Positions 56,465-64,000 of a DNA stretch of 64,000 bases are shown one piece after another. The stretch lies in contig NZ_CP123622.1 in the NCBI RefSeq assembly GCF_029873255.1, positions 558,501 to 622,500 of the forward strand, written 5' to 3'. The translations under genes were made by a program, and so were the position numbers. The notes beneath the pieces were generated by a model, which saw only the letters and a list, made by a program, of their open reading frames with translations, was not told the origin of the DNA and did not search any database. Positions within the stretch are counted from its first letter, which is position 1, and each line of letters starts with the position of its first letter. Origin of the DNA: Pigmentibacter sp. JX0631. GTDB lineage: Bacteria; Bdellovibrionota_B; Oligoflexia; Silvanigrellales; Silvanigrellaceae.

Positions 56465-58122
56465 TTTCATTTTTAAAAAAAATATTTTTTATAAGTTTAT
56501 TTTTTTCTATTGATGCCTTTGCAATATTAAATTTATCAAATGAGTCTAATAAAATCGACAATTCTTATATTGGTTATGGTATAAATACTATAAAAAATGA
56601 ATTAAAAAACAATTGTCTGAAAAATAGCACTTTCGTATTTCATGAGGTAAAAAGTTCATATATTAAGTACTTTCATAATATTTCAGCAAATGATTTTAGT
56701 GAAATTTATAATTTTACAGTCAATAATTCAGGAAACTTCAAAGTAGTAAAATTGAAAAATATTGATGAATTTGAAAAAAGTTTAACAAATGATGCTAAGA
56801 CAATAAATACATCTTTAATTTCAAAAATTACTTTTGGAAATTATATCTTAAATTCTGAAAGTATTGAAAAAATTTATTACTTGAACGATAATGCAACTCA
56901 CTTAGCAGCTTCCAATATTAATATGTTCTATGATGAATGTGGTAATGAAATTATTGAAAATCAAGAGTTATCCTCACTTTTATTTATAAATGCTTCTTTA
57001 AGCTTTTCCACAAAAGAAGAAAAATTAAAATTTGAGCAGGCGTTTACCGGAAATTTTAATATTTTTGATTTAAAAGAAAACTTTATTTTTTTTGAAAATT
57101 TAAAAAAATACAATTTTTCAATAAAACTTACAGGTGCTCAATTTGGAGGTCATCCAAAAAATTTACAAAAAATTTTAAAATCAAAACCTTGTAATAAAAA
57201 TAGCATAAAAAACTGCTTAGATATTTTTGAAAATATTTATCAATATTTTTCTCAAGACTATGTTAATCAATTAGAAGAGCAGTCGATTGAAAATTATGTA
57301 ACTACAAGTATAAAAACAATTCCCTATTCATCAATTACGATTTTAGATAGTAATAATAATTTAATAAATAATTCTTTTAAAATTAGCAATTCTATTTTTA
57401 GCTTTTTCAAAAAATTAGAAGATGAAAAAAACCAAAATAAAAACATCCTAAATCGAACAGAGTTTATAATAAATCATAAAAACTACGACTATTTATCAAA
57501 AAATGATAAAGTATATATTGAATATATGCGAGATAAATCTTTAAATAATATAAAATTTATTGAAAATATTTCCGCCAACTGCGAAAAAAATGAAAGTTAT
57601 TATGAATGTATAGATGAAATTAGAAAAAAGAAGGATAGTGATCAGGAAGTAAGCAATTTAGCTTTAAATTTTCAGGCTGAAAATTATAACATTTTTACCG
57701 ATGTTTATGAGTTTAAATTAGAACCTATAGTAACATTAATAAATGGAACAAAACATAGCATAAGTACTGTTAACCTAAATTATATTATAAATAAACCAGT
57801 TAAGTATGTTTTTTTAGATGATAATGGATATGAAGTTTCTTCAGATTTTATAAGAGTTCATTGTCTTAAAAATTATGCAAAAAGATACAATTTACAACCA
57901 TGGGATATTATTTTCCCTATAAAAGGTTTAGTAAAATCTATAAAAAAAGCAATTATGAATAAAGAATTTGCTTTACTTGATGTCATTTACAATAAAAAAA
58001 CCTCTCTTATAAATAGCGCCCCAACACTTTGTGGAGACAATACAGAATTTTTTCTCTCGCTGAATGAAGGATCGAAAATTAAAAAAATAATTGTTTGGAA
58101 AGACAAGTATCATGAAAACTAA
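56449..58122 (+). CDS. Exported paralogue of the preceding lipoprotein
   Basis: 557 residues with a cleavable signal peptide (FLKKIFFISLFFSIDAFA) in place of the lipobox of its neighbour. Shared blocks: YIGYGINTIKNELKNNCL, DECGNEIIENQELSSLLFINA, FSIKLTGAQFGGHPKNLQ, the Cys pair NSIKNCLDIF and IKTIPYSSI. A tandem duplication with one lipid-anchored and one soluble copy suggests a two-component surface or toxin system (inference). Both end with a Cys-containing domain (LCGDNTEFFLSLN here; ICGGSQEIYFSSK in the neighbour). The 3' end overlaps the frame of the next gene. Confidence 0.5.
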   Translation: MGNYVISFLKKIFFISLFFSIDAFAILNLSNESNKIDNSYIGYGINTIKNELKNNCLKNSTFVFHEVKSSYIKYFHNISANDFSEIYNFTVNNSGNFKVVKLKNIDEFEKSLTNDAKTINTSLISKITFGNYILNSESIEKIYYLNDNATHLAASNINMFYDECGNEIIENQELSSLLFINASLSFSTKEEKLKFEQAFTGNFNIFDLKENFIFFENLKKYNFSIKLTGAQFGGHPKNLQKILKSKPCNKNSIKNCLDIFENIYQYFSQDYVNQLEEQSIENYVTTSIKTIPYSSITILDSNNNLINNSFKISNSIFSFFKKLEDEKNQNKNILNRTEFIINHKNYDYLSKNDKVYIEYMRDKSLNNIKFIENISANCEKNESYYECIDEIRKKKDSDQEVSNLALNFQAENYNIFTDVYEFKLEPIVTLINGTKHSISTVNLNYIINKPVKYVFLDDNGYEVSSDFIRVHCLKNYAKRYNLQPWDIIFPIKGLVKSIKKAIMNKEFALLDVIYNKKTSLINSAPTLCGDNTEFFLSLNEGSKIKKIIVWKDKYHEN

Positions 58123-60775
58123 ATATAAATATTTTTTGTTATTTTTTTTCTCAACTTTAATTCAAGGAAAAATTTATCCCACTGAATTTACGCACAATAC
58201 CAGTATTTCTTTAGGCAAACAGCATTCATGCGCATTGAATTTAAATGAAATTTATTGCTGGGGTGATAATCACTATTTTCAACTTGGAGACTCAGGAGTT
58301 GATTCTAGCATTCCTAAAAAAATAAATAATATTAAAAATATTTCAAAAATATACTCTGGTTCAGATCATTCATGTGCTGTAACTGAAAATGGTTTGGTTT
58401 ACTGTTGGGGAGCAAATTCTTTTAATCAGGTTTCTGTTGAAGATAGCGATAAATCAAAACTTACATTTAATTTGAATAGTAAGCTTAATTTAAAATATAT
58501 TGCGCAAATGGCTCTCGGAGAGCATCACACATGTGCATTAAACAAAAGTGGTGAGGTTTATTGCTTTGGTGATAATCAATTTTCACAATTTCCCGAATTA
58601 AATGTTGAATCTAAAGAAAAACTTCCTTTAAAAATTGTTAATTTACCAAAGATAAAAGAGATTTCAGCTGGTGAAAATCATACCTGCGCTTTGTCAGAGG
58701 ATAATATTATTTATTGCTGGGGAAAAAATGACAATGGACAGCTTGGAAATGTTTTTACAAATGCAAAAAAATCTGATGTTGTGAGAGTGAGTAATATAAA
58801 TAATGTAAGACAAATATCTGCAGGTGGAAATACAACTTGTGCTTTAAACTCAATAGGAAACGTTTATTGCTGGGGGAGTAACGAATTTGGACAAATTGGA
58901 ACAGATCCAAATTTAGGAAAAAAATCCTATTCTGAGCCACAAAAAATAAAACAATTAGAAAATATTTTAATGATAACAGTAGGTGAAAACCATGTCTGTG
59001 CTTTAAATTCAGAAAATCTTGTATACTGCTGGGGTGGGAATTTAAATAAATCATTTCAATTAGGACAATTTACAAGAGATATAACGAATCATATACCAAA
59101 AGAAGTACCAAATTTGATTAATGTGCAATCAATCAGTGCTGGAAGTTTTCATACATGTGCTTTAACCAGTGACACCTCAATTTACTGCTGGGGAAGTAAC
59201 TTCCAAGGGCAACTTGGGAATGGTACTTTTCAAGAAACAATTGGACCAACTAGGGTAACAGAAAAATTGAGCAATAAAACTAAAAATAAGGAATATTTTT
59301 TAGCTTGTTATATATATAGAATGAGCGATTCAGCAAACAAAAAAGATCTGTTAAAAGTAATTGAAGAAAACTCTATAGAGACTATTTACTTTGGAGTAGA
59401 TCCGCAAGCAAATTCAACGACAGATTATTTTCGCCCAAATGGGTATGAAGAAAATGGTTTTTTTATAGAAACAAAATATACTTATGAAGAAATGCTAAAT
59501 AGCTGTAATAAAATTTTATACTTAAAAAATAAAAATAGTAACGCTATGCTCTTAAAAAAAGTCTATGACTTTAAAGTTGTTTCTTATAATGACAAAAAAG
59601 TTAAAATCTTTCCAATTCAGTTCTATTTTTTAAATAGCCATAATAGTATAAAAAGAATAGTTATTTTTGGTGACAGCTTATCAGATAACGGAAATTTATT
59701 GCACTCAACAAAAGATTCTCTACCAGGTTTTCCTTATTTTAAAGGAAGATTTTCAAATGGTTTAGTTTGGAATGACTATTTAAGCATTCAAACAAAATTA
59801 CCTGTATTAAACTACGCAGTAGGCGGAGCAAAAGTAAAATCAGAAATAAATGAGCGTATATATCAAGTTCCACAGCTTTTAACAACAGGATTTCGTAATT
59901 TAATTATTCGCAGTATGAATAGTTCAATAAATAAATATATAAATTCATTAGTAACCTATAACTCTGAATTTGATAGCAGTCACATCCACTCTCCAAATGA
60001 AACACTTTTTATAATATGGATAGGTGGAAACGATTATCTTGAACTTATGGAAAATAAAAAACTGTATATGAAAACTATTGATACAGAAAACTTCAGCTTT
60101 ACTGAAAAAGTAGTTAGTAACATAAATGAAAATATTTTAAAATTAAAAGATATTGGCGCCCGACATATTGCAGTTATAGGACTACCTGATTTAGGTTTAA
60201 CTCCTGAACTTCTTTTAAATGGAAACTACGACTTTGGCTTAGGAAAATATCATTCAGCTAATCTTCTTTCAGAAAAAATGTCACAGCTAGTTAATAATCA
60301 CAATACTCTTTTACAGGAAAAATTAGCCTCAGCAGTTATTGAGAGCAATTATTTAAATATATATTTCATAGATCCTAATAAATTTTTTGTAAATATATAC
60401 AATGGAGTAGATTTTTTCAGTGATAAAAAATTTAATTATGCAATAACAGAATTAAATAGCGATATACAAAATCCGTTGCTGAATCAAAGTAAATACGTGC
60501 AAAAACCTTGCTTTAAATGGAATATTATTGGTTTAAGAGCATTTTTAAATGATTTAAAAGAACAAAATCTTTGTGATGAAATTAAAAATATTTACAATAT
60601 AAAATCAATTTTTTGGGATAATGTTCATCCTACTAGTTATACTCATTGTTTTCTCTCATATGCAATCCAAACCAAACTGGCTGAATTTCATTTGATTCAA
60701 AAACCAAAGAAAACTCTTTTAGAACAAAGAGCTTTCTGTGATTCAGGACTTTTTGAAAGGAAAAATTATGACTAA
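58112..60775 (+). CDS. Seven-blade RCC1-like propeller fused to a GDSL/SGNH esterase
   Basis: 887 residues. After a signal peptide (KYFLLFFFSTLIQGKIYP) there are seven RCC1-like repeats (about 30-375), each with the pattern AGxxHTCALxxxxxxYCWGxNxxGQLG, so every blade has one Cys pair. A spacer (about 385-510) leads to a GDSL hydrolase: IVIFGDSLSDNGN (Ser522), IWIGGNDYLEL with the oxyanion Gly and Asn, and DNVHPTSYTH (Asp836, His839). The SGNH block resembles secreted lipases/acyltransferases such as Legionella PlaA. The ATG at 58112 follows GGAAAG; the gene overlaps the preceding one. It ends the operon. The enzyme probably hydrolyses lipid esters outside the cell, with the propeller for binding (inference). 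Confidence 0.82.
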   Translation: MKTKYKYFLLFFFSTLIQGKIYPTEFTHNTSISLGKQHSCALNLNEIYCWGDNHYFQLGDSGVDSSIPKKINNIKNISKIYSGSDHSCAVTENGLVYCWGANSFNQVSVEDSDKSKLTFNLNSKLNLKYIAQMALGEHHTCALNKSGEVYCFGDNQFSQFPELNVESKEKLPLKIVNLPKIKEISAGENHTCALSEDNIIYCWGKNDNGQLGNVFTNAKKSDVVRVSNINNVRQISAGGNTTCALNSIGNVYCWGSNEFGQIGTDPNLGKKSYSEPQKIKQLENILMITVGENHVCALNSENLVYCWGGNLNKSFQLGQFTRDITNHIPKEVPNLINVQSISAGSFHTCALTSDTSIYCWGSNFQGQLGNGTFQETIGPTRVTEKLSNKTKNKEYFLACYIYRMSDSANKKDLLKVIEENSIETIYFGVDPQANSTTDYFRPNGYEENGFFIETKYTYEEMLNSCNKILYLKNKNSNAMLLKKVYDFKVVSYNDKKVKIFPIQFYFLNSHNSIKRIVIFGDSLSDNGNLLHSTKDSLPGFPYFKGRFSNGLVWNDYLSIQTKLPVLNYAVGGAKVKSEINERIYQVPQLLTTGFRNLIIRSMNSSINKYINSLVTYNSEFDSSHIHSPNETLFIIWIGGNDYLELMENKKLYMKTIDTENFSFTEKVVSNINENILKLKDIGARHIAVIGLPDLGLTPELLLNGNYDFGLGKYHSANLLSEKMSQLVNNHNTLLQEKLASAVIESNYLNIYFIDPNKFFVNIYNGVDFFSDKKFNYAITELNSDIQNPLLNQSKYVQKPCFKWNIIGLRAFLNDLKEQNLCDEIKNIYNIKSIFWDNVHPTSYTHCFLSYAIQTKLAEFHLIQKPKKTLLEQRAFCDSGLFERKNYD

Positions 60776-60785
60776 TGTTAAGAAA

Positions 60786-61253
60786 TTACTTACAATTCAT
60801 ATCTATGAAGTTTTTTAATGTAATTGCTTCATTAGATTTATTAGTAACCTTTGTTCCATCTCCACCATTATCATTTAATAATATCACTTCTTCATAGCTG
60901 CCATTTGGATTTGCTTTTCTCGCTAAATAAACAACTCCTGGCCCATCTACTGGTGCCATTTCACGCATGAAAGGTCCTCTTTGAGAATCAGCTATAGTTT
61001 TTTCTAAGTCACCAGATATTTTTACTTCTTTTGTATATTCATTTTGAATATTACCAGCCGTTGTAGTAATGACTACTTTATTACTAAACATTGAGTTTTT
61101 ATAAATTTCACATTTTGTCGAAGTACTATAAAAAGGCAGTACAAATCCAGAATTTGTTGTTTTTATTAATACTGGCCCAATATAAGGAATGATTGAAGCT
61201 GCAAAAGAATAAGATGAAACTAAAAGAGTTGAAACCGACAATAGTTTTAGCAT
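60786..61253 (-). CDS. Small exported protein of unknown function
   Basis: 155 residues with a clear signal peptide (LKLLSVSTLLVSSYSFA). The mature part is beta-rich, with two Cys (in TKCEIY and the terminal MNCK) that could pair, and a Gly/Asn/Asp-rich LNDNGGDGTK loop. Not recognised. Ribosome-binding site AGAGG precedes ATG 61253. It is convergent with the esterase gene, ten bases apart, with no recognisable terminator between them. Confidence 0.55.
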   Translation of the reverse strand: MLKLLSVSTLLVSSYSFAASIIPYIGPVLIKTTNSGFVLPFYSTSTKCEIYKNSMFSNKVVITTTAGNIQNEYTKEVKISGDLEKTIADSQRGPFMREMAPVDGPGVVYLARKANPNGSYEEVILLNDNGGDGTKVTNKSNEAITLKNFIDMNCK

Positions 61254-61537
61254 AAAGAAGACCTCTGATATATTGTTTATTTAATGATTCAATTTTTTAT
61301 CCTAATTTATACTAATTGTAAACTATTTTTCTATATTTTTCACTTATAATTCATTCATTATTATTTGATAAAATATAAAAATATTAAAATTGAAATGGGA
61401 AATATATTGAACTTTTATTTTTATGAAATGAGGTAATTAAAAATTAATAATGCTATTAAAAAATAATAATTAGTTGTTATATAATAACTATTGAAAGAAA
61501 TATTTTTAAGTTTGTTAATTATAAAATCAAATTGAAT

Positions 61538-62149
61538 TTAATTTTTAAGAAGCTGAATAAAATGTTCCATTACTGCTTTTGCATGAGCTGGACAAGAATC
61601 TTTTTCTACATTTTTGAATTGAGTATCATATCCCACAACTGTCTTGTATTTTTCCGACAACTGAGAGTAACGATATTTTAAAGTTTCAGATAATAAAGAA
61701 AAACAATTTCCCGATTCAACATGCGTAATTTCCCAATAACCGTCAATAATTTCAAAATATATATCAAATTTAGGCAATTGAAAGCTACTATCATTTTTTA
61801 TTACTACTGGTGGATTAATTCTTTCTACACTAAACTTTACTTTTTTTTCAGTTTCTTGGACACAACTTTCAGAAATTGTATTGTGTGTATGAATACCATA
61901 TCTAAATTCTGTTGGTATTTTATTAATTTCATGAATACTATATGCATCATAAAAAACATTTTGGAAAAAAATTGTATTACTTTTTATTTTTCCTAGTAAT
62001 AAATTACAAATATTTTCTTTTGAATTTAAATTACTATTTTTAAATAGTGTCTTATTTTTTTCTGTTATAGAAATTTGAAGCGGAACAGAAAAACTATTAA
62101 TTGAAATTAGAAAACAGTAAATAGAAATTAAAAATTTAATTTTTAGCAT
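61538..62149 (-). CDS. Exported protein of unknown function
   Basis: 203 residues starting with a signal peptide (KFLISIYCFLISINSFS). The mature protein has four Cys and is otherwise featureless; not recognised. ATG 62149 begins one base after the stop of the next upstream gene, which together with the signal peptide makes it preferable to the upstream in-frame ATG at 62209 (which would overlap that gene). Co-transcribed with the lipoprotein gene at 62819. Confidence 0.5.
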   Translation of the reverse strand: MLKIKFLISIYCFLISINSFSVPLQISITEKNKTLFKNSNLNSKENICNLLLGKIKSNTIFFQNVFYDAYSIHEINKIPTEFRYGIHTHNTISESCVQETEKKVKFSVERINPPVVIKNDSSFQLPKFDIYFEIIDGYWEITHVESGNCFSLLSETLKYRYSQLSEKYKTVVGYDTQFKNVEKDSCPAHAKAVMEHFIQLLKN

Positions 62150-62150
62150 T

Positions 62151-62819
62151 TTAATTAACTTTCTTTTTGGTTTTAATAAAATAAGAAATATTCTTAATAA
62201 ATAATTCATTTTTTATATTTTCTATATTATCTTCAGTATATATTTTTGGCATTAAGTTATAAGCATAAGGTAGATCGCTAATTTTTATTGTGTATTTTTT
62301 AAATTCAGTTGGGTGATTACCAGAAAAACTACCCACTATTTCTTCCATTGCAACTGGTTCTCTATAAATAATATTATAATTATTTTCAACTTCCAAATAA
62401 ATATAATGTCTTTGTTTATTAATATGGTATTTAGAAGCCAATTCTATTTCTACTTCCAAATCTAATTTTTCCTCAGTGTTGTAATAAAAAATGGGGGGAA
62501 AATATATTAAATTCACATTATCTACTTTTAAATATTCAAAACCATTATTTTTTATTGTAAAAAAACTTAAATCATGATTCCATTCTTTAATTGCCATAGG
62601 ATTTAACTTAAAAGAAGTTCTATAAAAAAGAGGTTCGTACGCTTTAAAGACTTTATCTGGATACTTTATTTCAGGGGAAGAATTTTTCTCAATTTTAAAT
62701 TCTTCTTTATATGATTGATTTTCTTTAGTTTTCGTCTCGCCTTCGTCAAAATGCAAACGGCAAGAAGTAAATACAAAAATGCCTGTAATTATATTAAAAA
62801 ATATTGTTTTCGTTCTCAA
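62151..62819 (-). CDS. Lipoprotein of unknown function
   Basis: 222 residues; the signal ends in a lipobox (FVFTSC, Cys20). The mature part starts with a Glu/Lys-rich tether and then looks like a beta-sandwich (for example LDVEIELASKYHINKQRHYIYLEVENNYNIIYREP resembles immunoglobulin-type strands). The start codon is TTG (62817-62819) with a very strong GGGAGGA a few bases upstream. First gene of a two-gene unit with the exported protein that follows it. Confidence 0.55.
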   Translation of the reverse strand: MRTKTIFFNIITGIFVFTSCRLHFDEGETKTKENQSYKEEFKIEKNSSPEIKYPDKVFKAYEPLFYRTSFKLNPMAIKEWNHDLSFFTIKNNGFEYLKVDNVNLIYFPPIFYYNTEEKLDLEVEIELASKYHINKQRHYIYLEVENNYNIIYREPVAMEEIVGSFSGNHPTEFKKYTIKISDLPYAYNLMPKIYTEDNIENIKNELFIKNISYFIKTKKKVN

Positions 62820-63360
62820 AGTTCCTCCCTGGAATAAGAAAGCTAAGTAAATAGAGAGTCAAAACTTAATACCTTATAAAAAAAAATCAAATTACTGAGC
62901 AAAAAAATTTTCTTAACATTATTTGACTGTTATACAATTAAATTAACTTACTTAAAATAACTAAATGATTAAATTAAGTAAAATATTTTGCTTTAAAAAC
63001 AGGGAAATTAGAATGTCATCATTTATGTTGTAAAATAATTATCACATAATCAAATAAAATTAACATATTCATTCTAATACTATAAAGAAACAGAAAATAG
63101 ATGGAATAAATATTATAAAATTTAAACTTTATTTTAATCATTAATTAAAATAAATATAATGCATTTTTTTGTCTAAATACTTCAAGATCTTTATTGAACT
63201 GGTAACATTGTAATTCATATTTTATAGGCGTTTTGCCCAATTGAAAATTTCTGATATGTAGTCAATCGATATAAAAAATTTGACGCAAACTATTTAAAAA
63301 TTAAATTACAATAATACTTAAAATGAAATTTAATTTACCTTAATTTTTAAAGGAAAATCT
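62820..63360. other. 541-base divergent intergenic region
   Basis: AT-rich, no coding frame, no hairpin with T tract. It must contain promoters for the leftward lipoprotein unit and the rightward transporter, but no good -35/-10 pair was found. Confidence 0.5.
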
Positions 63361-64000
63361 ATGCGAAAAAGTATTGAAAAAATTCCTGTTAGTTTATTTG
63401 GTGCCGTAATGAGTCTTTCTGGTTTATCAATTGCTTGGAAACAAGAAGAATCTTACTATCAATATAATTTTCACATAAGCTATTTTTTTGTTATTATAGC
63501 AACTCTTACTATAATTATACTTTTAATCAGTTATCTAATAAAATATTTTATTGCCAAAGAAAATGTCCTTGCTGAATTTAGTAATCCTGTCACATTAAAT
63601 TTTTATGGAACAATTCCAATTAGTTTTTTACTTCTTTCAAATTCATTTTTTGAAATTAATTATACGCTAAGTCTATGCTGTTGGATCATAGGATTAATCT
63701 TAATATCTATTCTAGCATACTACTGTTTTTATAAATGGCTTAATAGTTCTCATCCCATTAGTACCTTAAATCCTGGCTGGATGATTCCGATTGTAGGTAC
63801 TTTGGATGTAGCGGTGTCTGGTATTAAATTAAATTTTCACTACACTACGCTTTTTTTTACGGGTATTGGCCTTATATTTGGTTTTGTTTTCTTCACTTTA
63901 ATCCTTTATAGAATTGTTTTTATTGAACCCATTCCTTTTAAACTACAGCCTTCATTTTTTATATTAACAGCACCATTTACCGTAGGTTTATCTGGTTATT
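63361..64000 (+). CDS. TehA/SLAC1-family transporter, truncated by the window edge
   Basis: The first 213 codons of a gene that continues beyond the window; it is an open frame from ATG 63361 with AAAGGA upstream. The protein begins MRKSIEKIPVSLFGAVMSLSGLSIAWK, which is characteristic of the tellurite-resistance/dicarboxylate transporter (TDT, C4dic_mal_tran) family that includes TehA and the plant anion channel SLAC1. Six hydrophobic helices are visible so far (for example ISYFFVIIATLTIIILLISYLI), with the repeated PVSLF/PISFLL-type helix starts of the family. It would move anions or organic acids across the inner membrane. Confidence 0.85.
   Translation, partial: MRKSIEKIPVSLFGAVMSLSGLSIAWKQEESYYQYNFHISYFFVIIATLTIIILLISYLIKYFIAKENVLAEFSNPVTLNFYGTIPISFLLLSNSFFEINYTLSLCCWIIGLILISILAYYCFYKWLNSSHPISTLNPGWMIPIVGTLDVAVSGIKLNFHYTTLFFTGIGLIFGFVFFTLILYRIVFIEPIPFKLQPSFFILTAPFTVGLSGY

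Overview
The window is strongly AT-rich bacterial chromosome, with a compact housekeeping part (about 1-19 kb) and a looser accessory part (about 19-64 kb). The features point to a diderm: LPS-type GT9 glycosyltransferase, lipoproteins with lipoboxes, periplasmic binding proteins, PBP1a, a Tat substrate. The gene mix (RNase Y, UbiE-type quinone methyltransferase, many secreted lytic enzymes, low GC, frequent TTG starts) suggests a Bdellovibrionota/Oligoflexia organism, perhaps near Silvanigrella. That assignment is inference; no rRNA gene is present to confirm it.

Housekeeping part: dapA, tRNA(CAU), glutathione peroxidase, tRNA-Val(GAC), a ubiE-type methyltransferase, the dTDP-sugar genes rfbB and rfbA flanking a binding-protein gene broken by one in-frame stop, groES-groEL, an NCS2 purine permease, a lipoprotein with FAD-enzyme folds, a GT9 glycosyltransferase, class II fructose-bisphosphate aldolase with a Nudix hydrolase, an RNase Y with a degenerate KH region, an inositol-monophosphatase-family enzyme and PBP1a. 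A His/Cys-rich repeat TPR protein then precedes a glyoxalase I gene by only 14 bases.

Accessory part 1 (27.6-36.6 kb) is a tight seven-gene operon that looks like an undescribed small-molecule pathway: a carrier-protein domain fused to a citrate synthase, a DltA-like adenylation enzyme, a PrpF-type isomerase, a 474-residue protein I do not recognise, an enolase-superfamily protein with all L-Ala-D/L-Glu-epimerase active-site residues, an ATP-grasp ligase and an MFS exporter. The logic suggests that an amino acid is loaded on the in-cis carrier, joined to a 2-oxo acid by the citrate synthase, isomerised, ligated, epimerised and exported. Flanking transporters, another ATP-grasp gene and a DUF6311-like membrane protein may or may not belong.

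Accessory part 2 (40-64 kb) is rich in exported effector-like proteins. A 1891-residue protein combines a lipobox, a TcdA/TcdB-type glycosyltransferase, a C80-type cysteine autoprotease, hydrophobic pore-like segments and RTX-like Ca-binding repeats. Next to it is a neprosin-type peptidase. Further on are an orphan TorT, a YceI protein, a Tat-exported phospholipase C, and a six-gene operon (51.8-60.8 kb) encoding a Hint-domain protein, an unknown membrane-anchored protein, a degenerate subtilase, two paralogous exported proteins and a seven-blade RCC1 propeller fused to a GDSL esterase. Small secreted proteins and a truncated TehA/SLAC1-family transporter end the window. No CRISPR array, insertion sequence or rRNA was seen.
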